In this document: one piece after another, positions 25,973 to 34,605 of the stretch
Layout: the number at the start of each line of letters is the position of its first letter
How positions within the stretch are numbered: the stretch's first letter is position 1
Assembly (NCBI GenBank): GCA_030005635.1
Contig: JARUHP010000002.1
Span: 158,892 to 222,891, forward strand
Direction of reading: 5' to 3'
From: Deltaproteobacteria bacterium IMCC39146
GTDB taxonomy: Bacteria > Desulfobacterota > Desulfuromonadia > Desulfuromonadales > BM103
Length of the DNA: 64,000 bases
Notes under the pieces: model-generated
What the model was told of the DNA's origin: nothing
What the model saw: only the letters and a program-made list of their open reading frames with translations
Databases searched by the model: none
Program-made: the position numbers and the translations under genes

Positions 25973-26872
25973 TTAAAATGTCAACCTCATCAGGAGACCG
26001 TTGAGGAGGATGCAGCCAAGTATCAGGCCGAGGTAGATGTGTAAGCCGATGCGTAGTTTGGCAGCGGTTTTTTCGATGAAGAGAGTCTTTTTCTGAACAC
26101 CTGTTGTCCAGATTGCAAAAGAGATGGCCAGACCAGCGATTAAGCCCTGCAGGATTGGCAGTTGTACCAACTGCATCGGCAGCAGTAACAAGGTGGCCGT
26201 CACCATGCCGAGAATCCAGAAATGGCTGATGCTCAAGAGTTGATGGCCGCTCAGTTTTTGTGGCAGGACTTTGAAACCAATCCGTTTCAACTCTTCGCGG
26301 TCAGGCAGGGCCAGAAGCCAGTAGTGGGGAACCTGCCAGAGAACCATGAGCAGGACCAGGGCGAGGGGGCGTGGGTCGAGCGGATCTCCTCCCGCGGCCA
26401 GCCAGCCAATCAGTGGCGGCAGGGCTCCGCAGGGGGTTCCGGCAATTACGGCCAAAGATGAGCGCCGTTTTAAAGGTGTATAGGTGAGTAGATACCAGGC
26501 CGTTGCTCCCAGCCCCAACAGGGCTGTGTTCGGCCCCGTAGCTGCAAAAAGAATGACGAGCCCACCACTGCCGAAAAGAAGGCCGATCAACATCCCGGAG
26601 CCGGGTGAAAGAGCGCCGCTGGCCAAGGGGCGGCGGCAGGTGCGGTGCATCAGGGCGTCAGTCGTCCGTTCCTGAACCTGATTGAGTACGGAGCAGGATG
26701 AACTAAGCAGGAAAATACCCCACGCTAGCGCCCAGAGGTTGAGTCCGGAAATCTGTTGATCTGCTGCCAGAGCTCCGGTGAGGGCGGAGATTGCCACCAT
26801 CACCGATAAGGGCAGTCTGATCAGACGACTTAACGCCGCCAGGTTTGTCATGGTTCCGGAATGGCTCTGCAT
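25973..26872 (-). CDS. ctaB: Protoheme IX farnesyltransferase (heme O synthase)
   Basis: UbiA-family membrane prenyltransferase of 299 residues with about eight membrane segments. It transfers farnesyl to heme b, giving heme O, the precursor of heme A. The first Asp-rich motif appears as NQVQERTTDALMHRTCRRPL, with one Asp replaced by Glu, and the second loop is DREELKRIGFKVLP. Its start is 2 bp from the stop of coxB, so it is the last gene of the oxidase operon. An internal ATG (MTNLAAL, 7 residues in) is an alternative start. Confidence 0.9.
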   Translation of the reverse strand: MQSHSGTMTNLAALSRLIRLPLSVMVAISALTGALAADQQISGLNLWALAWGIFLLSSSCSVLNQVQERTTDALMHRTCRRPLASGALSPGSGMLIGLLFGSGGLVILFAATGPNTALLGLGATAWYLLTYTPLKRRSSLAVIAGTPCGALPPLIGWLAAGGDPLDPRPLALVLLMVLWQVPHYWLLALPDREELKRIGFKVLPQKLSGHQLLSISHFWILGMVTATLLLLPMQLVQLPILQGLIAGLAISFAIWTTGVQKKTLFIEKTAAKLRIGLHIYLGLILGCILLNGLLMRLTF

Positions 26873-26873
26873 G

Positions 26874-28193
26874 TTACTTCAATGTCTCCAACCATGAACG
26901 CAGATCCTGAATCTCTTCATCGCTGAGGCCCGGGTAGGGCGGCATCGCGGGAGGGTAGCCCTGAAGCACTTCCGCAGAGGGTTCGCGAAGCGCTTTGATC
27001 AGGTAGCCGTCGTCAGCAACAAGGGTCGTTTCCTGGCCATCCCGGGTGACGATACGCTCACTGCCCCAGAAGCCTTTTAATGTGGGGCCAACGCGCTTGC
27101 TGCCATCAACGCTGTGGCAGCCGAGACAGCCGTTCTTGGCGGCCAGGGCTTCACCGCGTTCTGCGGGGCTTGCTGGCTCTTCAGCGTCCGCAGGTGCCGT
27201 TGGTTCTTCCGCGAGACCTTCCTCTTCTGGTTTGTTGGCTTCTTCCGCTTCATCTTCTGTGGCCTCTTCGACAGACGACCCATCACCCGTGAGGCTGACA
27301 AGGTAATCAAGGATTCCTGTCATGTCTTCTTCGGGGATTTTTCCTGCGTAAGGAGGCATGGCCGCTGGAAAGCCTTCGACAATCTCTACACCAGGGTCGA
27401 GAATCGCTTTTTCCAGATAATCACGATCACTGACCAGGGTTCTACTCTCGCCATTGGCGACCACTGTGACCTGGCGTCCGCCGATACCCTGGAAGCTTGG
27501 CCCCACCATCGGTGAGCCATCAAGAGAGTGGCAACCCAGGCAGCCGTGCTTTTGCAACAACCCCTTCCCGGCAGCAGTGGCTGACGGTTTTTCTGCCAGC
27601 CAGCCAGCAAATTCCGCGGCGGGAATGGCTTCGACAGTCGTGATCATGTCAGCGTGGGCGACCCCGCAATATTCTGCACAGAAGAGGTCATAGCTGCCCG
27701 GTTCTTCAGCGACGAACCAGGCATAGGTTTCCATGCCCGGGACACAATCACGCTTCACCCTGAATGCCGGTACGTAGAAGCTGTGCAACACATCTTCGGA
27801 ATTCAGTCTTACGTTGACCGGTTGTCCGACCGGGACATAAAGCTTGTCAGAGGTTTTTCCGTTCTCATAGGTAAACAGCCACGACCACATGCGGGCAGTG
27901 CCCTGGACCGGGATAGCGTTGTCCGGGATGCGACGCAGGGAAAGGTAGCCTTCCCAGCCGTACCAGAACATCACCATGACCAGAATCGACGGGATGACCG
28001 TCCAGGTGATTTCAAGCCAGACGTTGTGATCTTTCTGGCTGAGTGGCACAGGATATCTTTTGCGATTATAACGCCAGACCAGGTAAACCATGGCCACCGT
28101 AATGCCGAGGAGTGCGACGCCGCTGATGCCGAAGATAATATAGAAGGCTTTGTCGACGGCCTCGGTGGTAGTGATAAGAGGTTGGGTGTTCAC
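26874..28193 (-). CDS. coxB: Cytochrome c oxidase subunit II with two fused cytochrome c domains
   Basis: A 439-residue subunit. Two N-terminal transmembrane helices are followed by the CuA cupredoxin domain with ligands in HSFYVPAF and CAEYCGVAHADM. Two tandem cytochrome c domains follow, each with CLGCH and a distal Met in MPPY. They are separated by an acidic Glu/Ala/Pro linker (about 310-350). One fused c domain defines ordinary caa3 enzymes; two is less usual. Electrons would pass c to c to CuA to heme a. No separate signal peptide; the first helix serves as the anchor. Confidence 0.93.
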   Translation of the reverse strand: MNTQPLITTTEAVDKAFYIIFGISGVALLGITVAMVYLVWRYNRKRYPVPLSQKDHNVWLEITWTVIPSILVMVMFWYGWEGYLSLRRIPDNAIPVQGTARMWSWLFTYENGKTSDKLYVPVGQPVNVRLNSEDVLHSFYVPAFRVKRDCVPGMETYAWFVAEEPGSYDLFCAEYCGVAHADMITTVEAIPAAEFAGWLAEKPSATAAGKGLLQKHGCLGCHSLDGSPMVGPSFQGIGGRQVTVVANGESRTLVSDRDYLEKAILDPGVEIVEGFPAAMPPYAGKIPEEDMTGILDYLVSLTGDGSSVEEATEDEAEEANKPEEEGLAEEPTAPADAEEPASPAERGEALAAKNGCLGCHSVDGSKRVGPTLKGFWGSERIVTRDGQETTLVADDGYLIKALREPSAEVLQGYPPAMPPYPGLSDEEIQDLRSWLETLK

Positions 28194-28366
28194 AGTCTCT
28201 CCTAATTGGAGTCTGTCGAGCTTAACAATCCTACTGCGTAATCGGTTGATCGGTTCATATTCACGGTAATCCTCAACAAATAGCCATGCTATTAGTTCTC
28301 AAATTCCCATAAATCTGAACTCGACCATCCAATTCCTCGTCACGGGTTGTCAAGCTCGAAAGCCTC

Positions 28367-28651
28367 CTAACGGTAAAGTACATCAAAAAAGTTAAGGCCG
28401 ATAAAGATCGCCAGAATCGCCAGGGCCGCAAACAACGAGAGCTGGAAAAGGCGGCTTTCGTATTTCATATGCATGAAAAAGGCAATCACCAAGCCTGATT
28501 TGAGTGTCGCGATGCCAAGGGCAACCCAGATGTTCATCGCACCCAAGTTGTATTGTGCTACGGCAACTGTGAGCCCTGTGAGAATCAGCAGTCCGATCCA
28601 GACAATGGCGAAGGTTTTATACTGAACAATGTGTGCGTGTTCTTCGGACAT
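28367..28651 (-). CDS. Cytochrome c oxidase subunit IV (prokaryotic type)
   Basis: A 94-residue small membrane subunit with three hydrophobic segments (TFAIVWIGLLILTGLTVAVA, IWVALGIATLKSGLVIAFFMHM and LFAALAILAIFIGLNFF). The motif KSGLVIAFFMHMKYE is typical of the CoxD/COX4-prokaryotic family, which stabilises subunits I and III. It lies between coxC and coxB, each gap about 170-180 bp. The upstream gap holds repeat copy 3. Confidence 0.85.
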   Translation of the reverse strand: MSEEHAHIVQYKTFAIVWIGLLILTGLTVAVAQYNLGAMNIWVALGIATLKSGLVIAFFMHMKYESRLFQLSLFAALAILAIFIGLNFFDVLYR

Positions 28652-28684
28652 AAATACCTCTTTTGGACTTAAGGGCGAAAAGCT

Positions 28685-28819
28685 TTTAACGCCCGTTCGC
28701 TTCTCTCACTCAAGGCGCAAAGGATAAAACCAAGACGCAAAGAAAATCGACTTTATGGGTTTTAAAACAAAGAAGCTCTCTTTGCGTCTTTCTTTACCCC
28801 TTTGCGTCTTTGCGTTAAG
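28685..28819. repeat. Dispersed ACGCAAAG palindromic repeat, copy 3
   Basis: The left arm (28710-28741) contains aaggcgcaaagg and caagacgcaaag. The right arm (28777-28818) contains tttgcgtctttc and cctttgcgtctttgcgttaa. It sits inside the oxidase operon between coxC and the subunit IV gene. Confidence 0.75.
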
Positions 28820-28834
28820 TCTTCTCAGTATTGG

Positions 28835-29440
28835 TTAGTGCAAAATCAAATAGTACAATGGGAAAACAAATATCCAGATCAGGTCAACCAGGTGCCAGTA
28901 AAGCCCGGCATTTTCGAGAATAACCCAATCATCGGCATTAACCCGGTCCTTTTTGATCAGGATCATGGCCCAGGCGATGACCAGAGCTCCGATGATAACG
29001 TGGAGTCCGTGCAGTCCCGTGGTTAAATAATAGAGGTTGAAGAAGACCATCTCGCCGGGCTGCATCTCTTTCATGTGGTCCGAACCGGGATAGATGCCGT
29101 GGCTGATTTTGGCGCTCCACTCAAAGTACTTGTTGACCATGAAGATGGCTGCGCAAACGATGGTACTGCCGAGCAGCCTGAGGCAGAGGGTCTTGGCACC
29201 ACGGCGCAAGGCAGTGATCGAGATTGCGACAAAAAGGCTGCTGGTCAGCAGGACCATGGTGTTGCCGCCACCGAACCAGACATTAAGTTCTTTGCCGGCT
29301 GAAATAAACTCTTGTGGATAGCGAGCCAGGTAGACGGCATAGAGGAGAAAAAGCCCGCCAAAGAGCAGCACTTCGGTGAAGAGGAAGAGCCACATGCCGA
29401 ACTTGGCACCAGTATAATCCTTGTGAACATGGCCGCTCAT
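28835..29440 (-). CDS. coxC: Cytochrome c oxidase subunit III
   Basis: A 201-residue membrane subunit with five main hydrophobic segments after MSGHVHKDYTGAKFGMWLFLFTEVLLFG. The GLHGLHVIIGALVIAW and YWHLVDLIWIFVFPLYYL motifs are classic for subunit III. The start at 29440 overlaps the coxA stop (ATGA). The longer reading frame upstream lies inside coxA and is rejected. Confidence 0.93.
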   Translation of the reverse strand: MSGHVHKDYTGAKFGMWLFLFTEVLLFGGLFLLYAVYLARYPQEFISAGKELNVWFGGGNTMVLLTSSLFVAISITALRRGAKTLCLRLLGSTIVCAAIFMVNKYFEWSAKISHGIYPGSDHMKEMQPGEMVFFNLYYLTTGLHGLHVIIGALVIAWAMILIKKDRVNADDWVILENAGLYWHLVDLIWIFVFPLYYLILH

Positions 29441-31065
29441 AGGATCCCTGCTTTCGTGAAATCGTAAGGGCCGTGAGTGACCACCGGATCCTCTTCGCCA
29501 AAATTCTCCATCGGCGGAGGTGAGGGGATCTGCCATTCGAGAGATGCGCCACCCCAGGGATTATCTCCCACCGGGTCGCCTTTGAAAATGCCACGAAAAA
29601 TGTTAGCGAACATCAGCACCAGCCCTACCGCCAAAATCCAGGAACCGACGGTTGCCAGTTGATTCAGGCTGGTAAATTCAGGGACATAGTCGTAGTAGCG
29701 GCGCGGCATGCCTTGCATGCCGACAATTTTCATCGAAATGTAGAGAATCAGGAAGCCGATGACCATGATAGCCCAGGCAACGGTTGCGATAGTTTTGTCG
29801 TACATGCGGCCGTAGATCTTTGGCAGCCAGTAGTGCATGGCAGCAAAGAAGGCCATGCCAGTTCCACCGAACATGACAAAATGGAAGTGGCCAACAACGA
29901 AGTATGTATCGTGAACGTGGACATCTGCTGCCGCCGCACCGAGGACCAGACCAGTTAGCCCGCCGATGGTAAAGAGCAGGATGAATGACAGCGCGTAAAG
30001 GAGCGGTGGATCGAGCAGGATGGAACCCTCGTAAAGGGTTGCCAGCCAGTTGAAAACCTTGATTGCCGACGGAATGGCAACAATGAAGGTTAAAAACGAG
30101 AAGACCAGAACCGCCATATCTGACATGCCGCTGGTGTACATGTGGTGTGCCCAGACCAGGGAGCCGGCAAAGGCGATGGCGAGGCTTGAAACGACGATGG
30201 CTTTGTAGCCGAAGCAGGGTTTGCGGGAAAACACCGGAATAATATCGGAGACCACGCCCATGCCGGGAAGAATCATGATGTAAACCGCCGGATGAGAGTA
30301 GATCCAGAACAGGTGCTGGAACATGATCGGATCACCACCCTGGGCCGGATCGAAGAGGCCGGTGCCGATGACCCGCTCAGCAAAGAGCAGGGCAACGGTA
30401 ATGCCGATGACCGGTGTGGCGAGGATCTGGATCCAGGCGGTGGCATAGAGCGACCAGGTAAACAGCGGGATGCGCATCCAGGTCATGCCCTCGGTCCGCA
30501 AACGATGAATTGTGGTGACGAAGTTGAGGCCGGTGAGAATCGATGAGAAGCCGAGAATAAAGACCGCCACTGCGGCCAGGGAAACGTTGGTACTGGTCTG
30601 GGCCGAGAAGGGCACGTAGAAGGTCCAGCCGGTGTCCGGTGGTCCGCCGCCGGTAAAGAGTGATGTTACCGCAAGAATAGCGCCTGTGATGTAAAGATAC
30701 CAAGAGAAGAGGTTGAGCTTCGGGAAGGCAACATCACGGGCGCCGATCTGGATCGGCATGATCAGGTTGCCAAACGCCGCCGGTATGCCAGGAATGATAA
30801 AGAGAAAAATCATGATCACGCCGTGTAGCGTGAATGTGGCGTTGTAAGTCTGGGCGCTCATGATCGTTTCACCTGGGGCAAAAAGCTCCAGACGGAGCAG
30901 CAGACCGAGGGTTGCACCAACACAAAAGAAGGCGATGATGCACCAGAAGTAGAGCAGGCCGATACGCTTATGGTCCGTGGAAAGGAGCCAGGCAAAGATC
31001 CCCGGGTACTGTCCTTCATCGAAAAAGCCGCGATCGCTGGTTGGCGTAGTCCTTACGTCACTCAT
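29437..31065 (-). CDS. coxA: Cytochrome c oxidase subunit I (heme a / heme a3-CuB)
   Basis: A 542-residue heme-copper oxidase subunit I. The N-terminal LLSTDHKRIG, the conserved HGVIMIFLF heme-ligand helix, the active-site helix IYSHPAVYIMILPGMG and the HHMYTSGM CuB His pair are present. VHDTYFVVGHFHFVMFGG carries the remaining heme ligands. YSHPAVY instead of GHPEVY places it in the A2 type of heme-copper oxidases, which replace the D-channel Glu with a Tyr-Ser pair. It overlaps both sco (upstream) and coxC (downstream) by 4 bp. Confidence 0.96.
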   Translation of the reverse strand: MSDVRTTPTSDRGFFDEGQYPGIFAWLLSTDHKRIGLLYFWCIIAFFCVGATLGLLLRLELFAPGETIMSAQTYNATFTLHGVIMIFLFIIPGIPAAFGNLIMPIQIGARDVAFPKLNLFSWYLYITGAILAVTSLFTGGGPPDTGWTFYVPFSAQTSTNVSLAAVAVFILGFSSILTGLNFVTTIHRLRTEGMTWMRIPLFTWSLYATAWIQILATPVIGITVALLFAERVIGTGLFDPAQGGDPIMFQHLFWIYSHPAVYIMILPGMGVVSDIIPVFSRKPCFGYKAIVVSSLAIAFAGSLVWAHHMYTSGMSDMAVLVFSFLTFIVAIPSAIKVFNWLATLYEGSILLDPPLLYALSFILLFTIGGLTGLVLGAAAADVHVHDTYFVVGHFHFVMFGGTGMAFFAAMHYWLPKIYGRMYDKTIATVAWAIMVIGFLILYISMKIVGMQGMPRRYYDYVPEFTSLNQLATVGSWILAVGLVLMFANIFRGIFKGDPVGDNPWGGASLEWQIPSPPPMENFGEEDPVVTHGPYDFTKAGIL

Positions 31066-32180
31066 AAATTCTTATCCTTCTTGCCCTTCTTGCCGCCGAA
31101 TATCAGGAAGGCAGCAAAGATTGCCAGGGTTGTTAAAATAGCCGTAGCTGAAACACGCAAGATGTTGAAAACATAGGTTTTCTGCTCTGGGTCGAAACTG
31201 AAGCAGTACTGTACCATTTTACGAATCGTAGTGCCAACGTGTCCTGTTTTTGCTTCGTAAAGGGCCAGAGTCAAGTCCTTGGGGAGAACGTGGGTGCCGT
31301 GCAGGTAACGGACGATCTTGCCCTCCGGTGAGACGACGAAGAACACCACAGGGTGTAGGAACTCTGTACCGACTTTTTGAAAACGATAGCCTGCAGCATC
31401 GGTCAGCTGAAGAATCGTCTCCTTGTCACCGGTCAGGAAACGCCAGGCCTTGTCGGGGTACTGGTTTTTCATGGCAGCGTAGTAGGTGTTACGGCTGCGT
31501 TGTGCCAATTCCGGTTTCTCCATATCGTCAAAGCTGACGGAGATAACCTGGTAATCCTCGCCGGCCTTGAGCTTGAGCCCAGGCAGGACACGTGCCAGGT
31601 CCCCTTGCAGGAAATGGCAGACGTTGGGGCATCGGTAGTAGACCGGCGCGATTATGGTCGGTTTGGTCACCAGCTCTGCGAGGCTGACAGGGTTGCCCTG
31701 CTCATCAGTAAAGACCAGGTCGAGAGGGATGATGGCACCGAGCTTTTCGTCGAGCCCGACTTTGCTCTCATCGGCTTCTGTCTGCACGGGATGAACATGG
31801 ACGGCAGGCTTTTCGCCTGCTTCGCCCTGGCCTTCATGCTCCATTCCTGCATGTTGATCGTGATTCATCTCGCTGGGCTTGGTAAGAGTCTTTTTGTCGG
31901 ACTTGTCCTGGTCCATTTCGTCCGGTTTGTCGTGGTTGATCCCCGCATGTTGATCATGCTCCATCTCACTGGGCTTGGCATGAGTCGTTGCAGCAGGTTC
32001 ACCATGGCCCATCCCGGCGTGTTGATCTTTTGTCATCTCGGCCGGTTCGCTGTGCTGGTGCTGCTCTTCGGCAGCTGTTGCCGGACTGCTGAGCAACAAT
32101 GCACAGAGAAGAAGGCTGCACGCCGGTACCATAAGAACCACAGAGGCGAAGTGTCGTTTTACAAGCTTGTTTTTAGTCAT
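31062..32180 (-). CDS. Sco-family copper chaperone with His/Met-rich repeat region and C-terminal membrane anchor
   Basis: A 372-residue protein. An N-terminal signal or anchor ends near LLLSSPATAA. Residues about 40-125 form a His/Met/Asp-rich region with three copies of a DQHAG(M/I) unit. The Sco/SenC thioredoxin-fold domain (about 140-320) has the copper-binding YYRCPNVC and the later His in EFLHPVVFF. A C-terminal transmembrane helix (ATAILTTLAIFAAFLIFGG) precedes a Lys-rich tail. Sco proteins deliver copper to CuA of subunit II. The gene is first in the oxidase operon. The His/Met region probably stores or captures copper. Confidence 0.9.
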   Translation of the reverse strand: MTKNKLVKRHFASVVLMVPACSLLLCALLLSSPATAAEEQHQHSEPAEMTKDQHAGMGHGEPAATTHAKPSEMEHDQHAGINHDKPDEMDQDKSDKKTLTKPSEMNHDQHAGMEHEGQGEAGEKPAVHVHPVQTEADESKVGLDEKLGAIIPLDLVFTDEQGNPVSLAELVTKPTIIAPVYYRCPNVCHFLQGDLARVLPGLKLKAGEDYQVISVSFDDMEKPELAQRSRNTYYAAMKNQYPDKAWRFLTGDKETILQLTDAAGYRFQKVGTEFLHPVVFFVVSPEGKIVRYLHGTHVLPKDLTLALYEAKTGHVGTTIRKMVQYCFSFDPEQKTYVFNILRVSATAILTTLAIFAAFLIFGGKKGKKDKNL

Positions 32181-32323
32181 GAGGTCTCATCTTAAAATAG
32201 GAAAGTTGACGATCTCGGTAATGATATCAATTTTATAAAAGTTTGCAATCATTTCAGTCTCATTGAGTCGATTGCGCAGCCGTGGTTCTTCTGTTAGCAT
32301 GTGCACGTTTAAAGGAGGTCTTT

Positions 32324-32515
32324 ATGGAAGAATTGAAAGAGCGCATTATTGAGCTGGAAATTCGTTATGCTCACCAGAACGTCTTGGTTGAAGAGCTGAA
32401 TACGGAATTGACCTCAGCGCATGCCCGGATTGATAATCTTGAACGCAAGGTCGGGGCTATGCACGAAATGCTCGGCAGTATGGGCCCTGAGCTCACAGAG
32501 TCTCCGGACGAATAA
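32324..32515 (+). CDS. slyX: SlyX-like small coiled-coil protein
   Basis: A 63-residue protein of heptad-rich sequence (ERIIELEIRYAHQNVLVEELN, then ARIDNLERKVGAMHEML), matching the SlyX family in length and pattern. The function of SlyX is not established. AAAGGAGGT lies 6 bases before the ATG at 32324 and decides the start; the in-frame extension upstream is not supported. The next gene starts immediately after its stop. Confidence 0.75.
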   Translation: MEELKERIIELEIRYAHQNVLVEELNTELTSAHARIDNLERKVGAMHEMLGSMGPELTESPDE

Positions 32516-33013
32516 ATGCTCAGAGATTTGAAACGTATTGCACTTGAAGCCTGTGTTCTGATTGCTTTTGGTGCCTTGTTCGGTCTGACCCTGAATCATC
32601 AGTTGGTGATGGATGCCTTCAGTGGCAGTCTGGTCTCACTGCAGAGCACGTCTGAAGAGGTCAGCTCACCTGCAGCGTTACCGTTGCCTGTCTTGATCGA
32701 TGAAGTCCAGCAAATCATGGCTTCAGGAGGCTTGATCGTTGACGCTCGAAGTCCTGAACTCTACGCGTCAGAACATATCGAAGGTGCGGTCTCTCTGCCG
32801 ATGGTCGAGGTCGATGATGAGCTGCCTGAGTTCCTTGGAACGGTTGCCAGGAACCGGGTTATCATCACCTATTGCAGTGGCTTCGGCTGTCCTGATTCTT
32901 TCGATCTGGGCATGACCTTGATAAACTCCGGCTACCTCGATGTTCGGGTTTTTGAAGGCGGCTTTCCGGAATGGCGTGATGCCGGCCTGCCTATTTCGGG
33001 GGAAGGCCAATGA
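32516..33013 (+). CDS. Membrane-anchored rhodanese-like protein
   Basis: A 165-residue protein. One N-terminal membrane helix (CVLIAFGALFGLTLNHQLV) is followed by a rhodanese domain (about 60-160). The expected signatures are GGLIVDARSPELYASEHIEGAVSLP, split here into DARSPELYASEHI and GAVSLP, and the catalytic Cys in ITYCSGFGCPDS. Likely faces the periplasm and handles sulfane sulfur. It starts directly after slyX and overlaps the next gene by 4 bp, forming a tight three-gene operon. Confidence 0.82.
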   Translation: MLRDLKRIALEACVLIAFGALFGLTLNHQLVMDAFSGSLVSLQSTSEEVSSPAALPLPVLIDEVQQIMASGGLIVDARSPELYASEHIEGAVSLPMVEVDDELPEFLGTVARNRVIITYCSGFGCPDSFDLGMTLINSGYLDVRVFEGGFPEWRDAGLPISGEGQ

Positions 33014-33468
33014 AGCGCGCGCAAATCTTTCTCTATCACCTCTCTCGCCTTGCTCTGGCTTTGACCTTTGTCTATGCCGGCGCCGTGAAAATGCAGGACG
33101 TGGTCGCTTTTGCCGGACATGTCGCGGCCTACCAGATTCTCCCTTACGCCATAAACTACCTGGTTGCAGCCACTCTGCCTTACGTTGAATTCCTGGCCGG
33201 GCTCTTGTTGCTGCTTAATACCCGGGTACGACCGGCTCTTGTGGCTGTCGGCGGCATGAACCTGGTGTTTATGCTCGCTCTCCTGTCAGTTCTGTTGCGT
33301 GGCCTGGATATCGACTGCGGCTGTTTTGACCCGGGTGGTGGGCAGGATGTTTCGGCTGCTGCTGCGCTGTTGCGAGATGTCGGCTTGATGGTTCTGGTTG
33401 TCCTGGTTTGGTGGTTGCGCAGTCGTTCGACTGCGCGGGACGCGGAACACGGGACGAGGGACGTGTAA
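33010..33468 (+). CDS. MauE/DoxX-family membrane protein
   Basis: A 152-residue protein with four hydrophobic segments. RLALALTFVYAGAVKMQDV and YVEFLAGLLLLL are typical of DoxX/MauE proteins, and LDIDCGCFDPGG is the CGCF motif of MauE-like proteins linked to disulfide or redox chemistry. Pairing with a periplasmic rhodanese suggests thiol/sulfur redox work. The last residues (STARDAEHGTRDV) are encoded by a GGGACG-type repeat and are probably not conserved. Confidence 0.78.
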   Translation: MKRAQIFLYHLSRLALALTFVYAGAVKMQDVVAFAGHVAAYQILPYAINYLVAATLPYVEFLAGLLLLLNTRVRPALVAVGGMNLVFMLALLSVLLRGLDIDCGCFDPGGGQDVSAAAALLRDVGLMVLVVLVWWLRSRSTARDAEHGTRDV

Positions 33469-33510
33469 ACACACTAGGGGACTGTCCCGGTTTCTCACGG
33501 GGCTGTCCCC
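33436..33510. repeat. GGGACGAGGGACG repeat plus GGGGACTG hairpin
   Basis: gcgggacgcggaacacggg and gacgagggacgtg run through the 3' end of the MauE-like gene. A GGGGACTGTCC...GGCTGTCCCC hairpin (33477-33510) follows, related to the one at 7911-7940. Confidence 0.55.
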
Positions 33511-33554
33511 GGGTCTTCTGATAACTGATAACGAAACACTGATTACTAGAATTT

Positions 33555-34601
33555 ATGTCCTGGAAAAAACAACTCGCCAACAGCCTCATTACTCCCGAAC
33601 AGTTGGCAGAACGCTTCGGCATCGATGCCGAACCCTTACGTGCTGTGGCCGCTCGTTATCCCCTGCGGATTACTCCCCACACCCTCGACCTGATTGAAGA
33701 GCCCGGCGATCCGATCTGGCGGCAGTGCGTTCCTGATCTTTCTGAGCTGGGGGTTGATGATCTTCCCGAAGATTCCCTGAATGAAAGCTCTTTTTCTCCT
33801 GTTCCGGCGGTCGTGCATCGTTATCCGGACCGGGCGCTTTTACTGGTCTCTGGTCAGTGTGCCGGCTATTGCCGTTTCTGCACCCGTAAAAACCGTGTGG
33901 GTACCTCTGCGCTGGCTTTCTCACCGCAGCAGGTTGCCGAGGGCATCGCCTACATCGCTGCAACGCCAGGGATTCGTGATGTTATTCTGACCGGCGGCGA
34001 CCCGCTTCTTTTGGATGACGACCGTCTCGAAGATATCCTGACCCGTTTACATGCGATATCTCACGTAGAGATAATTCGTATCGGCAGCCGGGTGCCGGTC
34101 ACCTTGCCGGTACGCATCACGCCGGAGCTCTGTAGCCTATTGGCCCGTTTTCAGCCTCTCTATCTCAACACCCATTTCAATCATCCGCGAGAAATTGTCT
34201 CTGCCAGCATTGAAGCGTGCATACGCCTGGCTGATATCGGGATCTCTCTGGGCAATCAAACGGTTCTGCTCGGAGGTGTTAACGATGAGCCTGCCGTGAT
34301 GATCGATCTCTGCCGACAGCTATTGAAAATGCGGGTGCGTCCCTACTACCTGCATCACCTTGATCAAGCTCGTGGCACGGCACATTTCAGTGTGCCTGTA
34401 GAGCGTGGGCTCGAGATCATCGCAGCGATGCGCGGGCAGATCTCCGGATTGGGGATCCCGCAATACGTCGTTGACCCGCCCGGTGGTCAGGGAAAAGTGC
34501 CGTTGTTGCCTGAAAATATTCTGGAAGTCGGGGACGTCCTTAAGGTGAGAACCACTGCCGGTGTCGTTGAACTGCCCAATCGTCACCGTCAGTTTTTTTA
34601 A
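33555..34601 (+). CDS. epmB: EF-P (R)-beta-lysylation radical SAM aminomutase (EpmB; lysine 2,3-aminomutase family)
   Basis: Radical SAM protein of 348 residues, the size of EpmB and much shorter than catabolic KamA. The cluster motif GQCAGYCRFCTRKNRVG (Cx3Cx2C) and ILTGGDPLLLDDDRL are present. The PLP Lys region is in VDPPGGQGKVPLLP. EpmB isomerises (S)-alpha-lysine to (R)-beta-lysine, which EpmA then attaches to EF-P. Both epmA and efp are within 10 kb, strongly favouring this assignment over lysine catabolism. Confidence 0.88.
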   Translation: MSWKKQLANSLITPEQLAERFGIDAEPLRAVAARYPLRITPHTLDLIEEPGDPIWRQCVPDLSELGVDDLPEDSLNESSFSPVPAVVHRYPDRALLLVSGQCAGYCRFCTRKNRVGTSALAFSPQQVAEGIAYIAATPGIRDVILTGGDPLLLDDDRLEDILTRLHAISHVEIIRIGSRVPVTLPVRITPELCSLLARFQPLYLNTHFNHPREIVSASIEACIRLADIGISLGNQTVLLGGVNDEPAVMIDLCRQLLKMRVRPYYLHHLDQARGTAHFSVPVERGLEIIAAMRGQISGLGIPQYVVDPPGGQGKVPLLPENILEVGDVLKVRTTAGVVELPNRHRQFF

Positions 34602-34605
34602 GAGG

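Noticed and set aside
29441..29536. Longer N-terminus for cytochrome oxidase subunit III
   Set aside because: The extension lies inside coxA. The ATG overlapping the coxA stop gives the standard subunit III start.
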